A stretch of DNA of 25,661 nt from Chara braunii. Lineage: Eukaryota; Streptophyta; Charophyceae; Charales; Characeae. Where the stretch lies: contig BFEA01000511.1 of the NCBI GenBank assembly GCA_003427395.1, forward strand, positions 356,592 to 382,252, in the 5' to 3' direction. The notes beneath the pieces are model-generated. The model made no database searches, was not told the origin of the DNA, and was given only the letters and a program-made list of their open reading frames with translations. The position numbers and the translations under genes are program-made. Position 1 is the first letter of the stretch. Each line of letters starts with the position of its first letter. Shown piece after piece: positions 1 through 7,632 of the stretch.

Positions 1-64
<64 letters not shown>
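1..64. repeat. (GA)n microsatellite at the contig edge
   Basis: About 32 GA dinucleotides run uninterrupted from the first base. The same place in the 3' LTR (17736-17753) has only about 18 bases of GA. The tract therefore expanded in this LTR, and it probably caused the sequence to break off here. Confidence 0.97.
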
Positions 65-69
<5 letters not shown>

Positions 70-159
70 GGAGTGGAGAGTCGAGAAAAGGGAGAGAGAG
101 CGGGGAAACCAGAAAGGAAGAGAGAGCAAGAGAGATAGAGAGAGCTGAGGAGCGAGAGA

Positions 160-1145
160 CAGTTTGGGCCGCAAGCTTCTTTGGAGCTGTCTGTTCCGGT
201 CGATAATCACGCCTTGTGAGTTCCGAGCACTTGGGCCACAAGCTTCCTTGGTGCTTGCAGTTCCGGTTGTAATTGTGCTGTGAGTCCTGATCATTTTCGG
301 GCGCAAGATTCCTTGGTGCTTCCTGTTCCGGACATAATTGCGCCGTGAGTTCCGATCATTTGCGGGCGTAAGCTTCGTTGGTGCNTACAGTTNCGGTNGT
401 TAACTGCGTCNAGATTGCGCCGTGAGTTCTGATCATTTTCGGGCGCAAGCTCCCTTGGCGCTTACTGTTCCGGTCGTTAATTGAGTCGTAATTGCGCTAT
501 GAGTTTCGATCATTTTTGGGCGCAAGCTTCTTAGGTACTTACAGTTCCGATCGTTAATTAAGCTATAAGTTTTCTAGGTGCTCTCTGTTCCGGTCGTTAA
601 TCGCGCCACAATAGCGCTGAGAGCTCTGAGCATTTGGGCTACAAACCTCTTTGGTGGTTACTGTTCCTGTCGATAATCGCGTCATAATAATGCTATGAGT
701 TCTGAGCTTTTGGGCTATAAGTTCTTTTGGTGCTCTCTGTTCAGGTCGATTAATCGTGCCGCAATAGCGCTGTGAGTTCGGAGCATTTGGGCTGCAAGCC
801 TCTTTGGTGTTTACTGTTCCTGTCCATTAATCACGTCATGATAATGCTCTGAGTTCTGAGCTTTTGGGCAACAAGTTCTTTTGGTACTTACTGTTCCGAT
901 CCTTAATTGGGCTGTAAGTTTATCGGTGCCCACCGTTCCAGTCAAAAATGGCTCGAAGATTGCGCCAAAAGTTCTGACCATCTGGGCAACAAGATCTTTG
1001 GTTCTTACCGTTCCTATCATTAAATTGTGCAGTGATTGCGCTACGAGCCCTGACCATTTGGGTTATAAGTCTCTTGGGTGCCTACTGTTCAGGTGGAAGT
1101 CTGCAGCATTTCGGTTACAAGTCTCTTTTGTGCTTGCGGTTTTGG
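160..1145 (+). repeat. Degenerate tandem repeat array within 5' LTR
   Basis: About 13-14 imperfect units of roughly 55-80 bases follow each other. Each unit reads approximately: TGAGTTCTGAGCATTTGGGC, then CAAG(C/T)TTC(T)TTGGTGCTTACTG, then TTCCGGTCGTTAATTG and a variable GCGCC/ATAGCGCT piece. The array is shared with the 3' LTR (17840-18830). Such arrays in LTRs often act as, or arise by slippage in, U3 enhancer regions. That role is inferred here. Confidence 0.88.
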
Positions 1146-1792
1146 CCTCTGAGCTCGAAGCACGAGTTTCGAGGTCTGCACGGTTTTTGCTCGAGTCTGA
1201 GCAGCATGATCGAGCCCTGCGCGGTTTCGTCACCAGTCTTTCTTGGCCTCGCTGCTCTCTAAGTCCTGTCCAGACCTCCCTGCTCTTACTAGCCTCCATA
1301 CTATGCCCAACATTCTCTACGTTTTGCGGCCCCCGGGAAACTTAGTTCACCAACACTTCTCAAGAGCTAGCCCGCTACTCATGCTCTGCTGGCTGAGAAC
1401 TCTTGAGCTCGCCGGCTTTTTTTTATCGCAAGGCTTGTTGGCAGGGTCTTTAGGCTTCATGCGAAGCCTCTCCCGGTCGTCTTCTCCAAAGAAGAGCCCG
1501 TCACAGAGTCTCTCGATGTTTCCTAGTCTCGGCAGGCTATTCTAGAGCACCCTTTTATTCGATCTTCGCCCCTCGGTAGTGAACCCTCCCCGTGCACCCT
1601 CTAGCCCCCGCGCCTCGAACTGCCGGGAATATCTAGGCTAGGCCAGGCCCGGAAGGGAGCCCGGGGAAGGGGGTACTCAGAGACAGCGAGGGCGAGGGGA
1701 ACCAAACCCGGCGTGCGGTGCGTGCAGAGTCGCGGGCCGCGCCCCCCCCGACTTTCCGTAATAGACAAGTAAAAGAAGGGGGTCCCCCGACA

Positions 1793-2217
1793 AAGTGGTG
1801 GCGTTGCCGGGGAAAAGCATTTCTCCCGCGGCCGCGGCCGGCTCAAAGGATTCGGTGTAAGGGGAGGACCGGCGTGGCAGGCAGCGGTAGGGAGAGTTTG
1901 GGGTATTCTGCAATTTTTTCGGCGTCAAGTCCTTCAGCACGCGGCTTCAAGTTTTCTTCGACTCTTCTCAAGCGACATCGGCAAGGGTTTTATTGGGGTT
2001 TGTCATTGGGTTTTTGGGTGCGGGGGACTTGGGGTGTTGGACTTGTCTCCTCGGCTTTTTGCAGGTCCACTCCGGCCCACTTGCGATCTCGGCCCCGCTC
2101 CCGGCCTTCAAAGGATAAACAGGTCAGTTCCTTTTTTTTGTGTGCTTGATTTTCGCGAGTGTTTATTTCTAAAAATCTAAAAACTAAGGGGGTGCACAGT
2201 TTGCTTGAGGGGGCTGG
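1793..2217 (+). promoter_or_regulatory. Leader with primer-binding site and candidate splice sites
   Basis: The bases at 1796-1813 (TGGTGGCGTTGCCGGGGA) match the complement of a plant-type tRNA-Asp 3' end at about 16 of 18 positions, starting with the TGG expected opposite CCA, three bases from the LTR end. This is the minus-strand primer-binding site. Further on, a pyrimidine run and GCAG at 2061-2064 look like a 3' splice site. ACAG|GTCAGT at 2123 looks like a 5' splice site, and GTGCACAG ending at 2199 a second 3' site, which would define a 77-base leader intron just before the first leader ATG. The PBS is well supported. The splice sites are consensus matches only. Confidence 0.75.
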
Positions 2218-2763
2218 ATGAGGGTGAAGAACAACGAAAGGGCGGGAAGAAAAACAATTCGGGAAAATTGTGTAAGGGGGTCTGCTCGAGGGGAAAAGAG
2301 AGAGAGGGAGAGGGGGAGAGAGGAGAGAGGGGTCCGAGAGGGTCCGGGGGCACTGTCTATTTGGGACCCTAGAGGGTCGCCAAATATTCTTGATCCGCAC
2401 GGGTTGTGGAGGGCATCTACCCGGGGACAAAGTCCTACACGAGAGAGGGTGTCTAGAGAGGGGTTAGGGGCTTCGGTTCTCGACCCGCAAGGGCTGGTGA
2501 CGGGACCAACTCCCGCAAGGGAGCGGGACTCTCAAACGGGGCCGGTTCGGGACTTGGGGGAGAGGAGAGTGGTGTTACGGGTACCGGTGCGAGGGGGAGA
2601 GAGAGACACACCCACCCTTGCTAGTGAGGGCGTTAGAGAAGAAGGGGGTACTTGGGGGTCCTTGGACGAGGGATCGGGGGCCGAATCCAGGGTGGACCGG
2701 TGTCTAGCCGATTTCTCGGACTCGGATCTGGGGGACTATTGGGATTATGATAACGAATATTGA
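2218..2763 (+). CDS. Leader ORF, 181 residues, arginine-rich with acidic aromatic tail; unknown function
   Basis: An uninterrupted ORF begins 405 bases downstream of the primer site with ATGAGGGTGAAG. Residues 10-40 are rich in Arg and Glu because of a purine (GAGAGG) tract. The middle has three loosely repeated pieces around WDPRG, LDPHG and LDPQG (residues 48-105). The last 17 residues are acidic and aromatic (DFSDSDLGDYWDYDNEY). The stop is followed nine bases later by a strong 5' splice-site match, CAAG|GTACGTATG at 2773. I recognise no domain. It precedes the accessory cluster, and the repeats and length suggest a real but low-complexity protein. It could be a chance ORF in purine-rich DNA. 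Confidence 0.45.
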   Translation: MRVKNNERAGRKTIRENCVRGSARGEKRERERGREERGVREGPGALSIWDPRGSPNILDPHGLWRASTRGQSPTRERVSREGLGASVLDPQGLVTGPTPARERDSQTGPVRDLGERRVVLRVPVRGGERDTPTLASEGVREEGGTWGSLDEGSGAESRVDRCLADFSDSDLGDYWDYDNEY

Positions 2764-3365
2764 AGACACAAGGTACGTATGCTTATCAACTCAACCTAAG
2801 AGCCTCTTCCTAAAGCCCCGCTTTTCCCACCCTATTTTTTTTAACTTCCCGATTTTCCAGTGATTCCAAGAGAGAAAAGAGGTAGCGGGAGGCGGAAAAG
2901 GAAGGAGGGAACGAAGTGCGAAGAGTTCGCGATGAGGAGAATGGGGGGTGAGTAGATAGGCTAGTGATTTCTGATAAATAGGTGGATCTTGTCCTGGGAC
3001 CCGGGTAATTCCACGCTTGAGGTGGGCCGAGTAGAGGCGTGGTACCGGATAGGTTAACTTAGGACTAGAGGTCGGTTCAGTGGGGGACATAGGACCCAGG
3101 TGTGTGACTTCGGTCCGACTCCGGGGAGGGGGTTGCCACCCTTCCTCGGGGATAACCTGTGTCCGCGGCTAGTCTCTAGGCCTGGAGTGGGGAGGAGTCT
3201 CTCAGCGGGGGAGGACAGGAAGGTAGCCGAGTGAGACGGCGTTCCTTCTCTGGTCCATTTAATCCTTCTGAGCTCACAGGCTTCTTCTCCTTGCGGGATA
3301 GAGGTGGTCTCTCGAGTGGCCAAAAGGAAATAGGGACTTAGGGAATCTTCCTTTGATTATATTGC
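2764..3365 (+). other. Spacer between leader ORF and accessory cluster; candidate intron
   Basis: No convincing coding sequence is seen. The segment opens with a 5' splice-site match at 2773 (GTACGTATG). A pyrimidine-rich stretch ending CTCACAG at 3279 could be the matching 3' site, giving an intron of about 507 bases that would bring the first accessory ATG (3366) near the leader. Open frames on the minus strand here resemble nothing and overlap no conserved motif. Intron status is an inference from consensus signals. Confidence 0.35.
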
Positions 3366-3725
3366 ATGAGCTTAGAAGCCGTTCCGGAGTGGATTAGCGT
3401 GTGTACGTACGGAAGTGTTGACGCGTGGTGTTACTCTTTTCGACTGTGGACGGGTGATTTTGATGTGGGTGTCTATGTAGAGCAGGGACAAGATCGAGGA
3501 GAGGACTTCCTTCGTGGGTGGGAAGAGGCAATAGGCCACTCCCGCGGTTCGCGGGAGAAATTGAGGGGTTATGGTTACAAGTATTTTTACTCTCTAGGAT
3601 ATCGAACCTACCCCAGAGGTGGTCGTCCGGCGTCAGTAATTCCGAACACTTATCTCGACGGATCGGACGACTGGAAAGCGCTAATAGGGATCGTGGAAAG
3701 GGTAGTGAAAGCGGCAAATCCATGA
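3366..3725 (+). CDS. Accessory protein A1 (119 residues), novel family, intact
   Basis: This is the first ORF of the packed cluster. It starts at ATG 3366 (MSLEAVPEW) and shares its opening MSL with the next ORF. Recognisable landmarks are DAWCYSFRLWTGDFDVGVYV (residues 19-38), WEEAIGH (about 52-58), a tyrosine-rich YKYFYSLGYRTYPRGGRP (about 71-88) and LDGSDDWKALIGIVE (about 97-111). All have counterparts in A2 immediately downstream, so the protein was under selection and then duplicated. The final third also resembles the B and D ORFs (PR..., then P..., then a charged helix). It ends TGA at 3723-3725, overlapping the ATG of A2 in ATGA. The function is unknown. There is no signal peptide, membrane segment or metal-binding cluster. 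Confidence 0.65.
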   Translation: MSLEAVPEWISVCTYGSVDAWCYSFRLWTGDFDVGVYVEQGQDRGEDFLRGWEEAIGHSRGSREKLRGYGYKYFYSLGYRTYPRGGRPASVIPNTYLDGSDDWKALIGIVERVVKAANP

Positions 3726-4086
3726 GTTTGAGGGCTCTAGAGTTTGAACCTGCGGGAATTAGCGTGGGTGATCAAGGTGGGGTAGACGTGTGGTGCTATA
3801 CTTTCTACTAGTGGACTGGCCACTTCGACATAGCCCTGTACGTGGAAGAGGGTGTTGATAGAGAGACTGGGTTTTGGATAGTTGGGAGGAAGTTGTCGGT
3901 CACGCGCAGCTCGAGAGGCAACTGTTGGGGGCTTACGAGATTAATTACTTCTACTCGTTGGGGTGTAGGACGTATTCCCGAGGGGGTAGGCCTGTTCCTA
4001 CTATTCCGGAAGCCTTCCTGGACGGGTCGGACGAGTGGAGAGCGCTATTTCAAATCATAGAGGAGATAGTCCAAGGGGATGGTTAG
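3722..4086 (+). pseudogene. Accessory protein A2, broken tandem copy of A1
   Basis: It begins MSLRALEFEP at ATG 3722, four bases overlapping the A1 stop. It parallels A1 along its whole length: VDVWCYTFY, then W-T-G-H-F-D-I-A-L-Y-V-E, WEEVVGH, NYFYSLGCRTYSRGGRP and FLDGSDEWRALFQIIEE. An in-frame TAG at 3809-3811 replaces the Leu before the WTG motif, and a one-base frameshift lies near 3870, so this copy is dead although the similarity resumes perfectly. The reading ends TAG at 4084-4086, with the B1 ATG at 4079 overlapping by eight bases. The divergence between A1 and A2 exceeds that between the two LTRs, so the duplication predates this insertion. Confidence 0.6.
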
Positions 4087-4822
4087 GATCATAGAGGGTA
4101 CTGAAGAAGAAGGGGTTCGAATAGAAAAAGCGAATTTAAGCAAAGACAGGGAGTGCTTTAGCGTCCCCTTAGACCACCGCACGGAGAGGTATCTAGCCGG
4201 CCGCGAGAGGGGGTTAGAGTTAGAACTAGGGGTTTTTCTTTGGGCTCGTTTCGCGGTAGGAACTTGGGAAGGGGACAGGTGATCCCGGAATAGGCCCCGG
4301 GACGAGAAGAGACCCAGATGAATGGTGGTCCGGGCGGAAGGAACTGTCTATTTGAGTAAGGAGGTCTGGGTCGATTACGTCACTCACTTGGTCCTAGGTT
4401 GGTACCGTGCGGATCATTGGGAGGCACGAGCGGGTCCGATTTTGAGACAGATTTTTGAGGCGGAGCCCCTTAGACACTGCCCACCAGTTGAGGTAAGGGT
4501 GACTTGCGCGCGAGACGAGGAGTACCCTCGCACCACAGGGTGCATCAGAGCCATATTCCCATCGTTCGTTTTCCGAAGGGTGAGCGGGAAGGAGGAGCGG
4601 TACGAGAGGGTGGTGCGGTCCATAGTGCGAGAGAGGGGGTGGCAGCTCTCCGTTAGGTCGCTTCATTGGTACTACACCTACTGGGTAGATAACCCTGTAC
4701 CATACGGGGTCAAAGCCTGTAGGATTCGAGCAGGGATCTTTAGGGAATCGGCTCGGGACAGCGAGGGCGGGCGAGATTACGGCTACCAAAGGGTCTTCGC
4801 GGTAACTCAGAGGATGTTCTAA
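4079..4822 (+). pseudogene. Accessory protein B1, broken by two TGA codons
   Basis: This is the first of three tandem B copies. It starts MVRIIEGTEEEG at 4079; the third copy starts MVRFVLNENG. In-frame TGAs at 4280-4282 and 4319-4321 interrupt it, and the frame is the same on both sides. The conserved core follows in order: LSKEVWVDYVTHLVLGWY (a hydrophobic helix shared as FNEEVW...LVTGQ in B3), YPRTTGCIRAIFPSFVF, a charged helix, LHWYYTYWVDNPVPYG and IRAGIFRESAR. Paralogy with B2 and B3 shows the region from 4079 to 4822 was once a single protein of about 245 residues. The TAA at 4820-4822 directly abuts ATGAATGG, where B2 begins. The function is unknown. Confidence 0.6.
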
Positions 4823-4826
4823 ATGA

Positions 4827-5513
4827 ATGGTGTTCCACGATAGGGAGCAGAGACGCTTTGTCGAGTCCCCCTCGGAGGGCGGTGAGACCCTTAGATTGAT
4901 TCCTAGCAACAGGGAGGTTCCCGACTGGGAAAGGATAGAAGGAGTTAAGGCCACTGTGAGCGGGGAGTTCGTGTGGGTAGAGTCAAAAGAAGTTGAGGGT
5001 CGAGGGGGTGAGAAGTGTCTCAAGGTGACCGTTGTTATCTTCGTGGCCCCCAAGGCTTGGGCAAAGGTCGTAGTACCCCTGGTCCTGGGACAAGGGGGTG
5101 GGCTGGGTAGGTTGTTACGAGAGGCGAGGGAAGTAAGGGAGGAATGGATAAGTAGGGTTCGGGAGCGATTTGCGTTTACGGCTATAGAAAGGGAGAGGTT
5201 CGCAGGAGAGGGAGAGCTTCCGAGGGCATGCTATCCGTTAGATGTGAAGGTGCCGTCTTTCCTGTTCCAAGGGACTGACGAAGGAAAGATAGTGAGGCTT
5301 CTAGAGAGGGGAAGGAGTCTAGGATTATCCTTCGGGGCCCTGTGGACGCTGTACACGCACTGCATCGATCGGGGTGTCCCTCCACGCAGGAAGCTTTGGG
5401 GCGTTTTTAGGAGATTGGGGTCTCTAGAAAAACCCTTCACTCTCGCATCAGAGAGATACCATCAGTGGGTTTTCAAAACAACGATAGTAGATGGTGAGAT
5501 TCGTGCTCAATGA
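4827..5513 (+). CDS. Accessory protein B2 (228 residues), novel family, intact
   Basis: This is the only uninterrupted member of the B trio and the best reference for the family. It is start-proximal to the B1 stop (the ATG at 4827 is used; the one at 4823 leads to an early stop). Landmarks: GEFVWVESKEVEG (about residues 47-59), VIFVAPKAWAKVVVPLVLGQ (about 70-89), RERFAFTAIERERFAGEGELPRACYPL read as the PR-centred motif (about 112-138), VPSFLFQGTDEGKIVRLLERG (about 142-162), LWTLYTHCIDRGVPPRRKLW (about 171-190). The predicted composition is mixed alpha/beta, soluble and slightly basic. No known catalytic signature is visible. Its last 23 bases overlap the start of B3 (5491) in a different frame. 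Confidence 0.65.
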   Translation: MVFHDREQRRFVESPSEGGETLRLIPSNREVPDWERIEGVKATVSGEFVWVESKEVEGRGGEKCLKVTVVIFVAPKAWAKVVVPLVLGQGGGLGRLLREAREVREEWISRVRERFAFTAIERERFAGEGELPRACYPLDVKVPSFLFQGTDEGKIVRLLERGRSLGLSFGALWTLYTHCIDRGVPPRRKLWGVFRRLGSLEKPFTLASERYHQWVFKTTIVDGEIRAQ

Positions 5514-6219
5514 GAATGGAGCGGTTGAGTCGATAGAGGCTAGTGACGCGGATAAAGTCTTGATTTCGGGAGACCCTCGAGTGACTCCTTACTGGATGAG
5601 CGTTGAGAAAGGGGGATTGATCTGAGAAGGGGCCTACGTGTGGGTTCGAGCTCGAAGGCTCACTTGGAAGGAAGGTGTGGAAAGGGGAGGCCCACCCGAC
5701 CTCGGTCGTTTCCTGGAGATTCGGGCTTCCATTTTTTTCAACGAAGAGGTGTGGACTGAAGTCTGGAGGGGCTTGGTAACTGGGCAACTAACGCATTTTG
5801 AATACCGAGAATCCGCGAGGCTGTTGGCAAACAACCTAGTGTTAGTTGACTACGAGGAAGGAACTTTCGAGTCGTGGTCACTAGTGTCCTTCGCCGAGCC
5901 CGGAGAGGTCCCTCGCACGTCCGGGGTCCTCCACGCTAACCTACCCCAGTTCGTGACCAGCTCGTTCCTAAGAGACCCGGAGGAGAGAATAGTAGAAGTG
6001 CTTAGAGCGGCTCGAGAATCCGAGGTGCGGTCTAGGGGGTTATTCTAGCTTTATACTCGGTGCGTGGACGCGGGGGTTCCCCCAAGAAGTGAGTTGTCCG
6101 CCATATTCAGGAGGTTGAGAGAGTTTGAGGGACTTCGATCGCTCGTCGCGGACGTTCCGTACGCCCGCCTCTTCGGGGAAGAGCAAGTGGCTAACCGGCG
6201 GGGTTTCGAGGGCCGATGA
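5491..6219 (+). pseudogene. Accessory protein B3, broken by TGA and TAG
   Basis: It starts MVRFVLNENGAVES at 5491, inside the end of B2. In-frame TGA 5623-5625 and TAG 6046-6048 interrupt it without changing frame. The TAG falls exactly where B1 and B2 have Trp (LHWYYTYW, LWTLYTHC; here LF*LYTRCVDAGVPPR), which suggests a TGG to TAG mutation. Other shared pieces are AYVWVRARRLTW, FFNEEVWTEVWRGLVTGQ, VPRTSGVLHANLPQFV, EERIVEVLRAARE and AIFRRLREFEGL. Counting through the stops gives about 242 codons, the same as B1. The TGA at 6217-6219 overlaps the D1 ATG as ATGA. Confidence 0.6.
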
Positions 6220-6974
6220 TAAGGGGGATCCCGAAAACTCTCTGGGCGTCAATAGAACCCGTAGAGGATACCGGGGAGGTAGTCAGTGTCACTCTACCTA
6301 GAGCCAGATTGACTGAGCCTACTAAGACCCTCCTGCGAGAAGAAGGGGAAACCCGGCGCGGTAAGGCTTTCATACGATTTGCGGTGAGTCGCGAGGGGAG
6401 GGTTGTAGTTGGAGAAGCCCGAATCTTCCTTTCCAAGGAAGGCCTTGTAGAGATAGCGTGCAGCTTACGGATTGGGCAGGACCCTCTCTGGGACGCTCGA
6501 GCCATGAGAAGCCGACTAGGAGAGTAAGTAGAGGAGTTAAGACCTCGCGAAGGGTGCGACGAGGAATATCGAGTGACCTACGGAGGTTGGGAAGAAATAC
6601 CACGGTTCATCTCCAGTGAGCCGGTGGAGGTCCCCCGTTTCATTTTTGAGCGGGTCTACCCCTCCGAGGCTGTTAAGAGGGCTGTAGAAAGAAGGATTTC
6701 CATCCTAAGTCAGTTCCGGTTAACGGGATCGGACCTCCATACCTTGTTAACTTGGTGTTTTAGGGATTCCTATAGGGACGATTGATCGACTCTGGAGGAC
6801 CTGGGTTACGCCTTTGAAGGATGGGGTCGACACACAAGGGAGTCTAAGATATCGTGGAGATACTTGGGTAAGATCTGCGAGGGGGAGCTAGCAGGGTTGG
6901 ACCCCTCATATTTAATTCGGATAGCAATTGCGTGTCGTCGATGGAAGTTAGGGGATGAGCGAGCCGGACCTTGA
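6216..6974 (+). pseudogene. Accessory protein D1, broken by TAA and TGA
   Basis: It starts MIRGIPKTLW at 6216, overlapping B3 by four bases. The first half reads VTLPRARL, IRFAVSREGRVVVGEARIF and GQDPLWDARAMRSRL. After TAA 6525-6527 the same frame goes on with WEEIPRF, VPRFIFERVYPSEAVKRAV and LHTLLTWCFRDS. After TGA 6783-6785 it ends DPSYLIRIAIACRRWKLGDE. Each piece has a counterpart in the same order in D2 (VTLPRVRG, KAEIFLSPDD, GKDPLGIARTALDRLRRL, RSEVPRA, KLFTQCWESRED), so this was one protein of about 250 residues. The PR-P-helix-L-T-C arrangement also matches the B family. The function is unknown. Confidence 0.57.
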
Positions 6975-7143
6975 GGAGCTTGTGGGGTTGGAGAGAGTGA
7001 GAGAGGAAGTTCACCGGATCCTCGCACGGTGCTGGGAGGAAGAAAGGAGGGCTAGGCCTGGGTCCTTAGCTAGGATCAAGCTACTTGAGACAGCGGCAAT
7101 CGCTATCCTCGACGAAGTAACAATAAATCTTCTCGCGCGGTGA
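6955..7143 (+). CDS. Small accessory protein E (62 residues), helical, unknown
   Basis: ATG 6955 lies in a different frame, 20 bases before the D1 stop. The protein is almost entirely charged helix, with heptad-like spacing of Leu, Val and Ile (for example LEELVGLERVREEVHRIL and SLARIKLLETAAIAILDE), so it could be a coiled-coil or helical-hairpin protein. It ends TGA 7141-7143, four bases before the next ATG. The small size makes it less certain than its neighbours, but the tight spacing on both sides and the reading-frame switch fit the pattern of the cluster. It has no cysteine cluster apart from a lone Cys and no membrane segment. Confidence 0.45.
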   Translation: MSEPDLEELVGLERVREEVHRILARCWEEERRARPGSLARIKLLETAAIAILDEVTINLLAR

Positions 7144-7147
7144 GGGG

Positions 7148-7624
7148 ATGAGAGCTTCGTTCGTCTCCAATAGGATTCGTTGGGAATTTGAGACCTACAA
7201 GGATGGTAGCGAAGTTAGGGTCGAGGGAAGTGTGGAGCTTAACCCGGAATTGGGAGAGGACCGAGTGGTCCGCTCCGAGACGGAATTTCTAGTGGAAGTC
7301 CGACGGCTGGCCTTGTGGAAAAGAAGAAGTTGGACCACGCTAGCTAGCTTTTCGGTCCACATTAGGGACGCGGGTGGAGTGAGGTCCTCAAGAGCTTGGA
7401 GAAAACCCTTGCTAGAAGCAGAGAGAAGATTCGAGGAAGACTCTAGGTATCTAAGAACATCGCTGACGTCTATGACGCACCTTGTGGAAACCCGATTTTG
7501 GGATAGGACGGGAGATTACGAGGAGGCTTTGCGTCAAACTCTGCGAGAGGACGAAGAAACCGGTCGCGCTAGGTGCGAGGACTCGTTGGTCGAGGCCGCC
7601 ACAAGGTTGGCAGGCGTGAGGTGA
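7148..7624 (+). CDS. Accessory protein F (158 residues), unknown, intact
   Basis: This is an open frame from ATG 7148, four bases after E, to TGA 7622-7624, eight bases before the D2 ATG. The first half is beta-like: IRWEFETYKDGSEVRVEGSV, then TLASFSVHIRDAGGVRSS. The second half is charged and probably helical (EEALRQTLREDEETGRARCE). The N-terminal layout (a V-R-V strand, a loop, a second strand ending in a charged helix) loosely resembles the first halves of B and D, but I cannot align it with confidence. It could be a truncated or strongly diverged member of the same family or a separate gene. The function is unknown. Confidence 0.5.
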   Translation: MRASFVSNRIRWEFETYKDGSEVRVEGSVELNPELGEDRVVRSETEFLVEVRRLALWKRRSWTTLASFSVHIRDAGGVRSSRAWRKPLLEAERRFEEDSRYLRTSLTSMTHLVETRFWDRTGDYEEALRQTLREDEETGRARCEDSLVEAATRLAGVR

Positions 7625-7632
7625 GGCTCCTA

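Larger units (their letters stand above)
1..1792 (+). repeat. 5' LTR of giant Ty3/gypsy element, left end outside window
   Basis: This segment aligns, with substitutions and small indels, to 17736-19383. Homology stops exactly after the shared terminus ending GGTCCCCCGACA (1792 here, 19383 there), and a primer-binding site begins three bases later, so it is the upstream long terminal repeat. The window starts inside a (GA)n tract that corresponds to about 240 bases into the right LTR, so the true left end, its target duplication and its flank are missing. Relative to the other LTR it carries an extra 98 bases (about 1161-1258) and lacks about 14 bases near 212. ORFs inside it are not conserved in style with any protein and are taken as chance. 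LTRs supply promoter and polyadenylation signals, but I see no convincing TATA box. Confidence 0.93.

Noticed and set aside
881-1345. Frames of 100-190 codons within both LTRs (also 18569-19135)
   Set aside because: They read the tandem repeats in one frame, differ between the two LTRs through the 98-bp indel, and show no protein-like conservation.
1718-2149. 143-codon frame crossing the LTR end and primer site
   Set aside because: A coding region across the LTR/PBS border would not be expected, and the protein has no motif.
4394-5053. 219-codon minus-strand frame opposite B1 and B2
   Set aside because: The + strand carries the paralogue-conserved B proteins here. The minus frame crosses the B1/B2 junction and shows no counterpart opposite B3.
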